A stretch of DNA of 64,000 nt from Rhabditoides inermis. Its lineage: Eukaryota > Nematoda > Chromadorea > Rhabditida > Rhabditidae. Of the stretch, positions 10,331 to 24,594 are shown piece after piece; the stretch's first letter is position 1; each line of letters starts with the position of its first letter. Under the pieces are notes generated by a model. It was not told the DNA's origin. It saw only the letters and a program-made list of their open reading frames with translations, and searched no databases. Made by a program: the position numbers and the translations under genes. The stretch lies in NCBI GenBank assembly GCA_963966185.1, contig CAWZYM010000410.1, positions 331,001 to 395,000 on the forward strand, written 5' to 3'.

Positions 10331-11520
10331 TCGCCACTCTCCCCCCCTAAAATGTCCTATGGTGTCTGATGTCCAGACTCATAACTCATTACTCTTTAAA
10401 CGAATCAGGACACAACTTTGGAGTTAAGGTTTGGTACTAACTGAGACGCGATGGTTACTATGACATCTCATTTGCATAACTCCTTATAGGTGTTCACTAG
10501 CAACCTGACACCTGGACATAGACTGAAAATGGCACTTTTCGACCGAATTTTGGTTATAACTCGCTTCATTTCACAGGTACACAGTTACTACTTGGTACAT
10601 ATGACAAGTACACAAGACTTATAATTTAGGTAAACCATACAGGTAAACAAGTAAACAAACAAGTAAACAATAAACACATGTTCAAAATTCCATTTTTCAG
10701 AACTTCTATGTAAACTTCATCTCATTTTTGAGATATGAAGATACCTTTCTAGGGTTATGACAAGATAAACGTCGATAATCAGATTTTATAATGTCACCTC
10801 ATTTGCATATTTCCAAATACGGTAAATGTTGTCTCTAAATTACTTTTTAAATAGTAAAATTAGTTTCTCAGTCAGTTATAGACCTAGAGACTTCATACTT
10901 GGTACAAGTAACAAGTAAACAAGTTCGAAATTTTTGGTAAACAACAACAGTAAACAAGTAAACAAATAAGTAAACAACACCAAATCTCATTTTTAAGGTA
11001 TCTAACGTGTCTCCAAATCTCAATTAAAAGGTATCTAACGTGTACTACACCAAGTACCGAGTTCATAATTTTTGTTTACAAGTGAAGTAAACAAGTAAAC
11101 AAGTTCGTAAACAACTCAGAAATGTGTTTTAAAGGTCTCTAATATAAGTACACAAAGTACTCAGTTTCATTTTGTTGTTTATTTTTGATGTAAACAAGTA
11201 AACAAAATAGTCACAGACTACTGAGTTCGATTTTGTTGTTGATTTTTGATGTAAACAAATAAAAAAACAAAATAGTAAACAAGTACAAATCTCATTTTAA
11301 AGGTATGTAACGTAAACTAGACCAAGTTTTTTAAAGGTATGTAACGTAAACTAGACCAAGTTTTAAGTTCATAATTGTTGTTTACAAGTAAAGTAAACAA
11401 GTTTGTAAATAACTCAGAAGTGAGTGTTAAAAGTCTCAACATGTAGTACACAAAGTACCGAGAGTTCGAATTCATTGTTTAATTGACGTGTAAACAAGTA
11501 AACAAAAAAATTAACAAACA
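10331..11520 (+). mobile_element. CTAG-hairpin module, 3' end lost
   Basis: Starts TCGCCACTCTCCCC directly after the hairpin ending at 10,330. It includes CATTTGCATAACTCCTTATA (10,479), ATTTGCATATTTCCAAATA near 10,801, and many GTAAACAAGTAAACAA blocks. It fades out near 11,520 without a terminal hairpin. A homologous minus-strand module runs through 58,642-60,108. Confidence 0.6.
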
Positions 11521-12485
11521 AATATATTGCAGGAACGCTCCTTAAACTCCACGTCGATCATCTCTGTGTGACGGAAGTTGACAATGTGTCGATTTAAAAA
11601 CCAATTTAATTGATATCAAAATCGACTTTTGAGGGTAATTTTGTAACCATTTTTACGCCAAAAAATAGTTGAATTCGAATCTCGCGCTCATTAAGTGGGA
11701 AAGGATAATATTTTTGCGGGGCTGTTCGGATGTGTAGTCGCGTGGAGTGGAGAGCTTGCGCGACTCACACTTCTAGGTATGTGTGATTTGATTTTGGGAA
11801 TCGTACTAGGATCAACGTAGATTTGTGACGTGATAATTTTATATAAGGTTATGACATCCTTATGAATACGTCTTTCGTAAAGGGATTGAGTTCCCATATG
11901 TTGTAATCTGTGTGAAAAAGAGGGAATATATACACTCAGTTTTTGAGAAATCGAAAAAGCCCACGACAATCGATAGGTCGTCGATAGGTCTATACACCCT
12001 GAAAATTTCATATAATTCGGAAAAGTCGGAACGGAGTTGTTAACCCTGGAAAATGCTCCGAACTGCTTCATTTGACTTGCAAATGACCCTCATTTCCCTT
12101 AATCAGACCGCTAAGCGCGCGAATCGCGCGGTCGAATGGTCATGCGAGGGCCGATAGCGCCATCAAATGATGAAATGATGTCTAGAAAATATGCAGCGAG
12201 ATGGCTGCCGTACCGTGAACCGGGGGGATACCCTATACACTTGTTTATGATTTCAGATTTCGTTAAAAAAACCAAAACTTTTTGTCTTTTTGTTCAAATT
12301 TGATAAAATTCGGTCTTTTTGTTCAAATTTGTTCATCAATAAAAAAAAGAAAGAAAGAGACAAGAGAGAAAAAAATCAGAGACATAAATAAGGAAAAGGG
12401 GGAGCTGCTGTAGTTTAATTGGCGACTCAAACACGAGTGTCAATCAGTTATAGAATCAATTAGCCATCCTATCTGAGAACGCATT
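11521..12485. other. Intergenic, no gene seen
   Basis: Unique DNA of mixed composition. A short palindrome (ACCGCTAAGCGCGCGAATCG...GCGCGGT) lies near 12,107-12,133. Open frames are short and without recognisable domains. Confidence 0.5.
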
Positions 12486-12489
12486 TTCT

Positions 12490-12657
12490 CTTGCAGAGAG
12501 AGAGAGTATGAAGAGACAGAGATACAGAGAGAGAGAGAAAGAAAGAGAGAGATATATATAGAGATAGAGAGAGAGAAGAGGACAAATAACTGAACTCGTG
12601 CGAGTGTATGAACGCATTTTCTATTGCAGAAAGAAAGTATAGAGAGACAGAGTCAGG

Positions 12658-12709
<52 letters not shown>

Positions 12710-12907
12710 AATCAGATATATAAAAGAAGAGGGAGAGCTGCTATAGTTCAGAAGGCGACTCAAACAGACGCTCACTTTACGAGTAAGTAACCGAGCGAGT
12801 GATTTCGATCGATTGTCTATTAGTTACAGATTCAACCAGCCATTCTATCTGAGAACGCATTTTCTCTTGTAAAAAAGAGTATAGAGAGACAACGATACAC
12901 AAAGAGA

Positions 12908-12959
<52 letters not shown>

Positions 12960-13043
12960 AAGAGAGAGAGAGAGAGAGAAGAGAGAGAGAAGAGAGAGAG
13001 AGAGTGAGAGAGAAAGAGAAAGTGAGAGAGAGAGAATGAAAGA

Positions 13044-13074
<31 letters not shown>

Positions 13075-13081
13075 AGTAGAG

Positions 13082-13131
<50 letters not shown>

Positions 13132-13135
13132 GAGA

Positions 13136-13200
<65 letters not shown>
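12490..13200 (+). repeat. Large (GA)n microsatellite block
   Basis: Three GA-rich stretches separated by related spacers containing 'GAACGCATTTTCTCTTGCAG' and 'CTGCTATAGTTC', so the block is itself a tandem duplication of spacer plus GA tract. The longest purine run is 12,905-13,200. Confidence 0.9.
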
Positions 13201-13204
<4 letters not shown>

Positions 13205-13219
13205 CCATGGCCATGGTAT

Positions 13220-13290
13220 ATGTTTTGCTGTTGTGAAAATGTGAATGCAATGTGGCAGAGCGTGACAGAAATAAGTCGTCACTATTACAT
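13220..13290 (+). mobile_element. MITE fragment, right end
   Basis: Matches the right-hand 70 bases of the 25,136-25,490 element (TGTTTTG...GTGAAAATG, then AAATAAGTCG). The left part is absent, cut at the GA tract. Confidence 0.6.
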
Positions 13291-13306
13291 TGTTAGTACG
13301 ATTTTA

Positions 13307-13585
13307 AAGGAACAGTGGCGAAGGCCACAACGCAGCGCACATGCACTGAGCCAAGAAGCAAGTGACAGGTCGTTGTTTATTTGCGGTTATGTCTCCGAAC
13401 TCAGTTTTTGCAGTGAAGCGTTGAGTGAAGCGTTGGCGGGAAATTCAAATTTCGAGCTGCATTTCGGCAGTGGCAGAATCGAAAATTACGCAGAATCGTC
13501 GTTCTTTCGCAAAAATTGTAAATGTGTTAGGATAATATGATTTTTGATAATACTCCGAGTCGAAAATAAGTCGCCACTGTTGCTT
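13307..13585 (-). mobile_element. MITE with tRNA-like core, copy 2
   Basis: Inverted copy of the 4,423-4,768 element with the same terminal repeats. It is shorter (279 bp): the segment between the right terminus and the tRNA-like part has been deleted, removing the B box. Confidence 0.7.
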
Positions 13586-14297
13586 TAACCCCTAAAACAA
13601 TAGTGCAAAAACGTTATTAAACCACAAAGTATATCTGTAACTGTCTGCGTCACTTCTACACATTCTCTCGCTGCGAGTTGTCAAATTTGCATATCTTCAG
13701 TGGTCAATCGCCAATGCGCACGGTCGCGCTGTATATGCGGCGGAAAAAATGACCGATTAGCGCGGCAGGCGAGATCGAAAAAGCCTCCGTATCTTTAACA
13801 GCATATCAGCATATCTTCACTATCCCACCTTCCATCATTTCATTGTCTTCCATGCGGCGAAGCGGTGGCTTTTCATTTCCACCAAAACTACAAGGCGGTT
13901 GTTTCCTCAACAAATCTTCTACATTTCGTTTCACTTCTACTTTATTTCCTCGTCAACATATCACATATTCAATCATTTATATTTACTTTCTACTGCATCG
14001 TTCCGGTTCCGAGAGAGTTTCCCGCGCTTTCCTATTGTCCCGCCCAATCATTTCGCAACAAACATAAAAACACGCGCCTTCTTTTGTCATCATTCATTTC
14101 GCGCTACAACGATTCACTATCAAATTTATTTCGTCGAATTCCTATTTCATTTGAAAACTGTCTGTTTTCAATTCCAATTTCCAATATGCATTCAATCCTA
14201 ATTTGCATATACTTAATATACTATCTCTTTAAGAAAACAGACTTCCAAACATTGTTTTTGAGAGATCTTTTTTCTCGTTCTATGATTTCAGCATCAA
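13586..14297 (+). other. 5' flank of the Helitron gene
   Basis: No domain recognised. A TTTCAG acceptor at about 14,285-14,291 just before the chosen ATG leaves room for an upstream non-coding or short exon; where the transcript starts is unknown. Confidence 0.4.
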
Positions 14298-15511
14298 ATG
14301 TCAAACCGAAAATACTCAAAGAGAGTGAGAAGGAGCAGTGGACAAGAGCCACCTTCGCCATCGGCCAGCCCAAAAGCAACACCCCCGGTAAATCAATCGA
14401 TATCTTGTCCCATCAGCAATTTCTTTCAGAGAACTATTCCCTTGCACATTGACGAGAAGGAGCTGGACGAGCTCATCCCTCACGTGCTCGCCCTCTGCGA
14501 GAGCGCCACCGGGCAACAAGTCGTCTATCTACCATCTCAAGTGAACTTTCCTTCTCCTTATGATTTTTTGGACATATTCAACTTGACATTATCCACTACA
14601 ACAAATTCACTTATAAAGAAACAGTTCCTCTTTGTTAGTTCAGTTCAGATATGAATCATGTTTGAATACTCAATTACAGTAACTCAGTAACCCAGAACTA
14701 CAGAAAACTGTCAAAATAGTTTGCTGTCATGAAGAGTGTTATCAACATGTAGTGTATTCTGCTATTGTCATATATTTCCAGCACGACTCGCCTGTGTCTG
14801 GGCACGACAACATTGTGCAGTTGATCCGCCATCCCATCACCGGCGTGCTCTCCCTCACCATGTGAGTAGGAAAATAGTAATTCAATCTTCTTACTATTTC
14901 ATTACAGCTACATCACAAGTTTCAACTACGTGATCATTGTCGATCCCACGTACGGACAGCGAATCAATGAACCACTCACACATAGAGTGAGTCTCTGTTC
15001 GATATCGATTGATAATCGATTGATTACAGTTCCATCCCGCTATTCTGTCTCAACTAAGGCAAGTGTATGGACGTGTTTTTTCCCGCCAAGTGCCCATCGT
15101 CGTGGCGGAAGCAGTCGAGCCGACAACAGATGTGAGTACCCTCCATACTTTCCCTTTTATGTATAACTGCAGACCGGATGTGCTTCTCTCCGCGCTCTTG
15201 GAGCTCTCATCGCGTTTATCCGTGGACAGGACGTGTGCCAGTATGTTATCCATTCCTTATAATATTGCTTATTTACATTTTTTTCTCAGATTCACGTACG
15301 ATATGAGAGTACTGCTGGCAGTCTCGCATGCGATTCTCCGGGAGATGGAGGTGACATGGGAGACGATCGAGGCGCTGCCACTTGGAAGGTATGGAGGTGT
15401 GCAATTGAGATCTTGTACAGCATATCCACAGTGATCGTCCCGTATCGAGTGATGCGTACCTGCTCGCCCATCTCGACACACACACTCATCACTTGAGAGC
15501 GAGGTAGAGAG

Positions 15512-15550
<39 letters not shown>

Positions 15551-16356
15551 GGAGAGAAAGATAAAGAAGCTTTGTAGTGATCCTGCTACTGTTCAACCGG
15601 TCTCCAAGTCGTCTTCTCCCTCTCCATCTGCCAATCCGACCCCACCGAACGCATGGGAGGCGAGGCGAGGCAAGGAGAGAGGACGTCAGCCACTCAGGCA
15701 AATGGTATGAGGCATGTTGAAACACTTACAATAGTATTCCAGATATTAAATTGTACTAATTGTTAGACTGGTTTATATTTGATGCTATCGTTAGCTTTGA
15801 TTTCTCACAAAACAAGAAATGCATTTATAAATAGTATCGACTGGTTGAGAATCCGTCAATATCGTGAATATTGTAAGATATTTACGTTGACGGTTCAAAT
15901 TTTATAAAAGGTAACAACTATATTGATCGATTATCGAACATAATGAAATGTTGTAGCCAACGGAGGGACAAATGTTGGATTCTGGCTGGCTGTACGACGC
16001 GTGTCAGTACCTCCTCGAGCTGCGAGCGCCTCATACATTCTTCCAGGGAGCACAGAGGATTGAGGATGTTGCTCTTCTGGTAAGTCAATCTCTCACTACC
16101 TCTCAATTTTCGCATCTCTTACTGATATGATAATGATTACAGGGTACGGGGGTAGCTCTAGACTCGGTTCAGCTTCCATCTGGCGAATTCCCTGTACTCC
16201 AGATCTTGTTCGAAAACAATCACTTCATTCTCATAAGGTACGATATGCTTCGTAGATAGAAAATCTTATATTAGTTACGATCCCGCTTCAAAAAGAATTC
16301 GATGGCTGGATAGCACTGTGAAGGGCAAGGGAGAAAAGGCAGTGAACTGGGTAAGG

Positions 16357-16395
<39 letters not shown>

Positions 16396-19300
16396 TTCCC
16401 TCTCTCTTTCTTGCTCTTTCTCTCTCTCTCTCTTTTCTTTTCTTTCTCTTTCTTTCGTTCTCTCATTTACTCTTATTTCTACAATCAGGTCCGCAAAAAG
16501 TACTCGTCTACATTTCGGCAGATAGCCGTCTTTTTCCGGCACGTCTTCCCACAGGGAGACATCACCATTGACCTGGAGACCGATTATGACTGTCAGACAG
16601 TGAGTCCTTATGATACGCATCTTTTTACCTCAGTTTTTGTTTAAAGGAGGGCTGGTCGTGTGGTTTCCGTGCTTTCGGCGCGTTCATCGCACTTCTTTGC
16701 GGCAGGGATCCAGCAAAGTTAGTCCAGTATCCAGTATTTACAAATTTACATTGTTGAGAACAGTATTTTTTAATAAACTGTTCAGTATTGCCTGGGATAC
16801 GTGCTCGCTCTGCCACCTGCTCACCGAAGCTATGCACAGGCGTGGCAGCTGGCAAGACTACGAGAATGCCGTTCTCGGAGTGTGAATGCGATTGAATTAT
16901 TAAATTTTTCGTAACTTTGCAATTAGGGAGGGTCGTCGTTCCGAGTCTCCAACACTTTCTCTTGTTCCACTTGTTCTGTCTCTGAACACACGCACAAACA
17001 ACATCAACGTCACACTTGACAGGTACATTTTTCATTCAATATTTGTCTTTTTGACTCGATATTATCTTGGTTAAAAACTATTTTGCTTAGATCTCGATCA
17101 GTGAAATGCTCATTGAATGAGAAGAAGTGTGCGGCGAAGAAACAAGTGAGGGCGCCTGCGAGAGATTCGCCAAATCCGCTCGCAGTGCGGCCGAGGCGAG
17201 AGAGGGAGGCGACACCCGAGGCTACAACGATTGAGGGCGACGACACAATCGATACACAGTCTGTTGAGAGCAACATCACGCCGTCGCTTGGAAAGAGAAA
17301 GAAGAAGTTTCTTAAATCACATTTTCCCCGTTACACTAGCAACATTTTCCAGACTCAAGCTTACTCCGCGACAACGCAAGGATCAGGACGCGGCGAGGAA
17401 GAGACTGAGTCGATCACTTGGTTTGTTTTCAGTTCTCACACAAATAATTCTATTTGAGACTTTAGAAACCCAACGGCAACACGACACACGCATTCAGGAA
17501 ACCGCAAAGCGACGACTAAGCGGTACAGATAATTTTCCATTATTAGACACGTGAAACGTATACAGCTGGAGGCTTAAGCCTTCGTAGATAAACAGATTTC
17601 GTTTCATCATCTTTCTTCGAATATCACATTCTAAATGTTCAGAAAATCCCGAAGTTCACGTTTCTCGTTTGCAAGCAGATATGGCGAAGAAGAGAAGGAA
17701 AAGAGAGACCAGTGGGCAATTTTTCATGTTTTCATATTGTTTTGCTATGAGATACAGTAGCGCTTTGTTTTGTTTTCTCTGTTTCTTACCTTCTTCATGA
17801 CCCGTAACAACTGTAGTTTTCTTCAGTGTCGTATGATGAGCGTGAGGCGGAAAACGAGCGTCGATCACAACATCTGCATGCACCAAAGAACCGTGAGCAG
17901 TGTATTCAAATTAGCAATTGAATCTTTGTTTTTCTAGCTGGTTTTCTATCGAACAGCCAGGGAGTGGTGCTGTTGGACGTGGGCGACATGGAGGAGGAGT
18001 GCGAGTACTGCGGCGCCAGGTACCTGCGAGGCGAGTCGACCCGGATCAAGTGCTGCATGGGCGGGCAGTACAAGCCGGATGACTGGAAGGAGCGACCCGC
18101 AGAGATTATGGAGGTTCTCAAGGCACCGTGAGTAGAGTGAGAGAGAGAGACAGAGAGAGAGACAGAGACAGAGAGAGACAGAGACTGAGACAGAGCATGC
18201 GTGTAAACTAGAGGAGGAGGTTGGAAAGAGAGAGGGAGGGAGAGAAAGAAGGGGAAAGAGATTAAAACACTTCTCTTTATAGGATCGTGCAGCAGAACTC
18301 CGCTGCGATCAACAAGTGCCTGGCATTCGCGTCGACCAACAGAAGCGAAGTGGTTGTGAAACACGGCGTGCCTGCGCGGAAGGTGAAAAATACTCATAAA
18401 CAATGAAACACAGTTTAATAAATAGATTTGAATGAATATAACGGACGAATAGCTATTATATTCATTGCATAACGATTTCATTCATGTAATTTCACCTGTG
18501 ATTCCAGACTCGTGGAATGCCGTCCCACTCACTGTCGTCAGTTCTTCCGCAGTACCCGAATGGGAAGAGAATGTTCGGCCAGATCTGGTCTGGCACTGGC
18601 CAGTACCCGGAAGTGACATTCTCCGAAGAACTGCAGCGATACATTCAGAACCCGGAGGACAGGGACAAGCACATGGCCGCAGACATCCGACTCGTGAGTG
18701 GAAAGGAAGAGAGAGAAGAAGAAAGAAAGAATGGGAGGGAGAGAGAAAGAGAGAGAGAGAGAAATAAAGAGAGAGAGAGAGAGAGAAGTGATAGAAATAC
18801 TTACAGGCAGTTGATGAACTCGCCCGCTGCCTCTTCAAGTACAACCCGCTGGCTATGTTGTACAAGCAGGCAGGGAGAGAGGTGCGCAATGTGATGAGGG
18901 AGAGTCTGCGCAAGCGGTGGCTGGTGATTCACACCGCCTACCGTACGCTCAAGGAAAGGGCGGATCCGACAGTGCACAGAGTGAGTCTATTTGACACATA
19001 GTGCCTGGCATGCAATATGACGTCATTTTGAAACCCGAAGCCACAACTGACGTACTTGGTTTAGGGCACTTACAATCGACTGCGAGACGAGGACACCGTG
19101 CTGCTCAGTGAGGTGGACAAGGAGGGACGACCGGTCGAAGGACCCAAGCTGACGGTCGAGTACATCCACTCAGGGAAATCCAAGCCGCTCCCGTACTTCA
19201 GGTATGGGAGAGAGAGAGGGAGAGAGAGAGAGAGAGAGGAAGAGAGGGAGAGAGAGGGATAGAGAGGGAGAGAGAGATGAGTAATTGTCTTCAGTCCGCT

Positions 19301-19777
19301 GCTGGAGCCGCTCACGTACCCACTCATCCACACAATGGCCGAACACGGATATGACTCCAAGGCCAAGTCGATTCTGCCTCCCAACTTCTCCGACAAGCGT
19401 ATCGGAATTTCTCCAAGTCAGTTAAACAATGAGAGAGAGGAAAACATCTATTCAATATAATCCGTTTTTGTTTGTTTTCCCATTCTCTTATTTTTCCTTA
19501 GTTATTGATTGTTTAGCTGACCACTCGACAGGACCACGTCTCCCGAGAGCAGACCAGCTGCCACAAGCAGAGTCACTTGAAGAGGGAGACGAGCAAGGCG
19601 AAGAACAAGGTAAATGTATTGATTTATGGATTTATGTTTTCCTCTCACAGATCCGGTGGACGAGGGAGGAGAGACGATCGAAGGAGAAGGAGGAGAGGAG
19701 ACTGCCTACATGCATCATGATGTCGGAGGAGAAGGTGAGAGAGAAAGATTCACGCATGTAGTTCGGAAGAGAGAGAA

Positions 19778-19808
<31 letters not shown>

Positions 19809-20100
19809 AAGAGAGAGAGACAAAGACAGAGAGACAAAGAGAGAGATTGACTCACACAGCATATGCACATTGATGAGCGGCCAACTGTGTCATGATATGA
19901 TAAGCGTTTTGTTATCAGGAGAGAGTAGTGAGTAGTGAGTAGCGGAGAGAAAGAGAAAGAGAAAGAGTGAGTGAGAGAGAGAGAGAGAGAGAAAAATTGA
20001 CTCACACAGCATATGCACATTGATACGCGGCATACTATGACATGATATCATAAGCGTTTTGTTATCAGGAGAGAGTAGTTAGTAGTGGAGAGAGAGAAAA

Positions 20101-20176
<76 letters not shown>

Positions 20177-20277
20177 ACTCACACAGCATATGCACATTGA
20201 TACGCGGCATACTATGACATGATATCATAAGCGTTTTGTTATCAGGAGAGAGTAGTTAGTAGTGGAGAGAGAGAAAA

Positions 20278-20345
<68 letters not shown>

Positions 20346-21582
20346 ACTCACACAGCATATGCACATTGATGAGCGGCACACTGTTTTTTTTTTGCATACT
20401 GTACTATTCGAGCGTTTCTGATAACGGTTATCATAAAAGAGAGAGAGGGGATATGGGAAGATGAACGTTTCTCTCATTTAGATGACCGCGAGAGTGATGT
20501 GGCAGAAGAAGAGACGGATGTTCGGCAAGGAACAGGATCAGAGTGGACAATCGAAGAGGACGAGTTCGATACAGGTGCAGCAATATTTCCATCTCTCATT
20601 TTCACACTCATTTATTCTATTATCAGTTATCTTTGTCAGCTCCCGTCAACTGCAACGAGCCGGGAGAAGCGACGGTGCGATCGAGTCGCGCCCCTCGCAC
20701 CGCTTCTCTTCTTGCGTATGACCGTGACTTCTTCGGAGCAGAGGATGTGAGATTATTTTCAACAACATTTCAAAAATAATTTTGAATTATAATTCATTCT
20801 GGAAAAAGAAAACTCATGTAGGAAGAGTCTCCTGCAATCTCTACTGTGGCTTCTTCTCTGCCGGCAAGGAAGATCCGTGTTCACCACCAAGAGAGTGGGT
20901 TTCTCTTTTTCTCTCTCGTTCTCTCTCTCTCTCACTCTCTTGTTTTCTTTCTCTCGCGATCTCTCTTTCTCTCTCTCTTTCTATCTTTCTCTCTGTTTCT
21001 CTTTCTTTCCTACTCTATCTCCAACTCGCTTAGAGCGCACGAGTCGTATGTCGATGCGCGAGTACGCTTCCTTCCTGCTGCGCACCACCGCCAAGCAGAT
21101 CGAGGAGAAGTACCACCCTGTGTACTCGCAGTGCGGACTCGGCCAGCTGTATGTGGAGGACTGGTCGATGCGCATTCTCCGAGCAAGGTGAGCGACGGTT
21201 GCAGCGTTTCATGAATTCATTTTAAATTGTTTTGTGTACATTATTCTTACAGACACGACTTCTTGAAGAGGAAGAGAGTGGAGAAAAGAAGATGCTCTGC
21301 GATGGAGGTGAGAGACATTATCATAACATTCAAATACTTGCTTTATAACTGTCGTATTTTAATGAGTTGAATGGATTGTATCTGTTCCAGCTGAGCGAGA
21401 AGGTAGAGAAGCTGCGCGTCTCGCATTCGAGAGAGGACAGGGCGGACATCCACCAGTCCAACGCTTTCCTCCGCCACAGAGCCACCGCTGCCAAGATGCA
21501 CGTCGATCTCGGAGCGATCGTGAGTGGGGAAAGAAATAGAGAGAGAGAGAGAGAGAGAGAGAAAATCAAGAAAAGCGGGAGC

Positions 21583-21627
<45 letters not shown>

Positions 21628-21800
21628 GAGAGAGAGGAAACCAGAGGAGCAAAAAAACGAAATGTAAAGACAGATTTTTTTTGCAGATGGTGGCCCATGC
21701 CGAAGTGAAGGGGTCGCCCCGCTATATGCGGGCGCAAGCTGAGAAGGCGATGGCAGTGATGAACGAGGTTGGCTCGCCCGACCTGTTCGTCACATTCACA

Positions 21801-21848
<48 letters not shown>

Positions 21849-22454
21849 GCAATCTTAGGCTCGCCTGTCTGGGGCGAAATCCAGAGGCAGCTGCTACCGG
21901 GGCAGAAGTGGTGCGACGCGCCCGATCTGGTGAACAGGGTGAGTGCGACACAAATGTACGATATGAATTGTTTGTGTGCCGGTGTAAAAAAAATTAAACA
22001 TACACAACGTGATCGTTTATGTAAGAATGAAACACATAGGAACACTAAATTTTGAAACTGTTTGCAGGTGTTTTACCAGAAGATGACGTCTCTAATGGAT
22101 GAGATCATCGAGGAAGGCGGATTCGGCAAGGTGGCCGCGTACGCATGGTCACTGGAGTTCCAGGCGAGAGGCATGCCCCACGTGCACTGCCTCATCACTC
22201 TGGAGGTGAATGCAGAGAGAGAGACAACAAATGAAAAAGTAAACGAGCAAAAGGGAGTTAAGAATTGGCATAAAAAGAATGCTATAGGAGAGGCTGGACA
22301 CGGTAGAGAAGGTGGACAAGTACGTGCGCGCCTCCATTCCGACCGAGGAGGAAGACCTGGAACTGCGCGACTTGGTATTGCAGTTTATGGTGCATAAACC
22401 ATGCAGCAAGAGGGACAGGAACGGATTCCATCCCAACAAGACCGCCTTTTGTCG

Positions 22455-22501
<47 letters not shown>

Positions 22502-24469
22502 GAGGGAGAGAGAGAAATGAGGGAGAAATGAGGGAGGAATAAAATATACATTTCTTTTTACAGAGTCGATGCGAAGAACCCGGACGCTCCACTGTGCTCC
22601 AAGGGATTCCCCAAGCCGTTCTCCGACTTCACCAGGATGCGCGAGAACGGTTACGCAGAACCGGCGCGTCCGAAGGGAGAGAAGGTGGAGACCACCGGAC
22701 GGAACAAGTACTGGGCGGATAATAGATGAGTCTCTCGTTCTCTTTCTCTCCCTCTCTCTTTCTTTCTCTTTCTCTCCCCTTTCTCACTTTTTCGTATACC
22801 CAAGTGCTGAATACCGCACACCACATATCATCCATTTCAATTTTTTTCACCCAAGTACCGTATACCATATGCCCAAATACCGTATACCGTTTACCCAAAT
22901 ACCGTATACTGTATACTCGAGTACCGTATACCGTATACTCAAGTACCCAAATTCCATATACCGTAAACTCAAGTACCGTATACCATATATCCCAATACCG
23001 TATACCGTGTACTTGAGTACCGTATACCTTTCACCCAAATACCGTATACCGTACACTCAAGTACCGTATATCGTATACCATATGCCCAAATACCGTATAC
23101 CGTATACTCAAGTACCGTATACCCATATACCGTATACCGTATACTTAAGTACCGTATACCGTTTACCCAAATACCGTATTACCGTATACTGTATACCCAA
23201 GTAATTTGTTATGTAAATTGCTATTGTACGCTACTTTTGTGAATGATTTCAGCTGGGTTGTGCCCTACAACGCGTACATCCTCAAGAAGTACCGCAGCCA
23301 CTGCAATGTGGAGGCGTGTTCCAGTGTATTCTGCTGCAAATACATGTACAAGTATTTGTTCAAGGTGAGAGAACGAGATAAAAGAAAGAGAGAGAGAGAG
23401 AAAAGTGAAAGAGAAAGAGTGCTTTCAGGGGTTTGATCGTGCGCTGTGCGAGCTGATTGACAGTGTGGTGGCCAACGACGGCAGCCACGAGGGACTGCCG
23501 GACATGACCACATTCGACCACGTGAGTGTGGGAAAGAAAATGTGTGATGAAATCAAGATCGACAGACACAAATGCGCAGACACAAACATAAAGAGAGAGA
23601 GAGAGAGGAGGGGGGGGGGGGGGGGTACGGGATGAAATCAATATTGCAGTGCTTGATTCCATCGTCTCTGGATCTCAACGCCACCCAGAGGAAGCATCTC
23701 GACGAGGACTCGCAGAAACTGTTGAAGGAGCTCGAGGTGGGGATAAGAGACAAAGAAAGACAAGCTGAGAAAAAGAGGGAAATAAAAGAGAAAGAGAGGG
23801 AAAACAAAATGAGAGGAAGAGAGAGCAAGAGGGGGGAAACGAGCGAGCGAGCAAGTTTCTCTTTCCAGTTGTTGGAGGAGCCTCTGCCGCCCGGTCTCAA
23901 GAATGTCGTCATTTTTGACGAGTATGCGCAGTGGACCACTCGCATGCTGATCACCGCCAACCAGGCCATGTGGTCCATTCGTGATCTACCCATCTCTCGA
24001 GTGAGTGGGAATGTAACGTGTCTTATGAAGTTGCATTGAAATAGTTTGTTAGCATGCGCACTATGGTAATTTTGATATTATTTAGATCTCACACGAGGTG
24101 CGGTTTGCGAGCGTGCATCTTCCAAGGAATGCGGCTGTCGTGTTCGACAAGGAGGACGACTATGAGGAGGTGCGAGGGAAAGAGAGAGGGAAGAATAGAG
24201 AAAGAAAGAGAGTGAGAGAGATAAAAAGAGAGAAAGGGGGATATCAAAATGCTTTCAGATTCTCGCGGAGATCGACTCGCATGAGTCCCTGTCGGTGATT
24301 GAGGGTTGGCTGGAGCTGAACAGCAAGGACGAACTGGCCCACCGCTACACAATCAACGAGGCCATCAAACACTTCAAGTACGAGAAGAAACGGTTCGGCT
24401 ACAAGTGGACGCGGAGGACGCGCAAGCAGAGACTGCATCCAGTGAGTGCAGGGAGAGAGAGATGAATAT

Positions 24470-24536
<67 letters not shown>

Positions 24537-24549
24537 GAGAGAGAGAGAG

Positions 24550-24594
<45 letters not shown>

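Noticed and set aside
13865..14452. 195-residue frame just upstream of the Helitron gene
   Set aside because: It overlaps the first Helitron exons in another frame, has low-complexity Phe/Ser/Ile composition and no domain.
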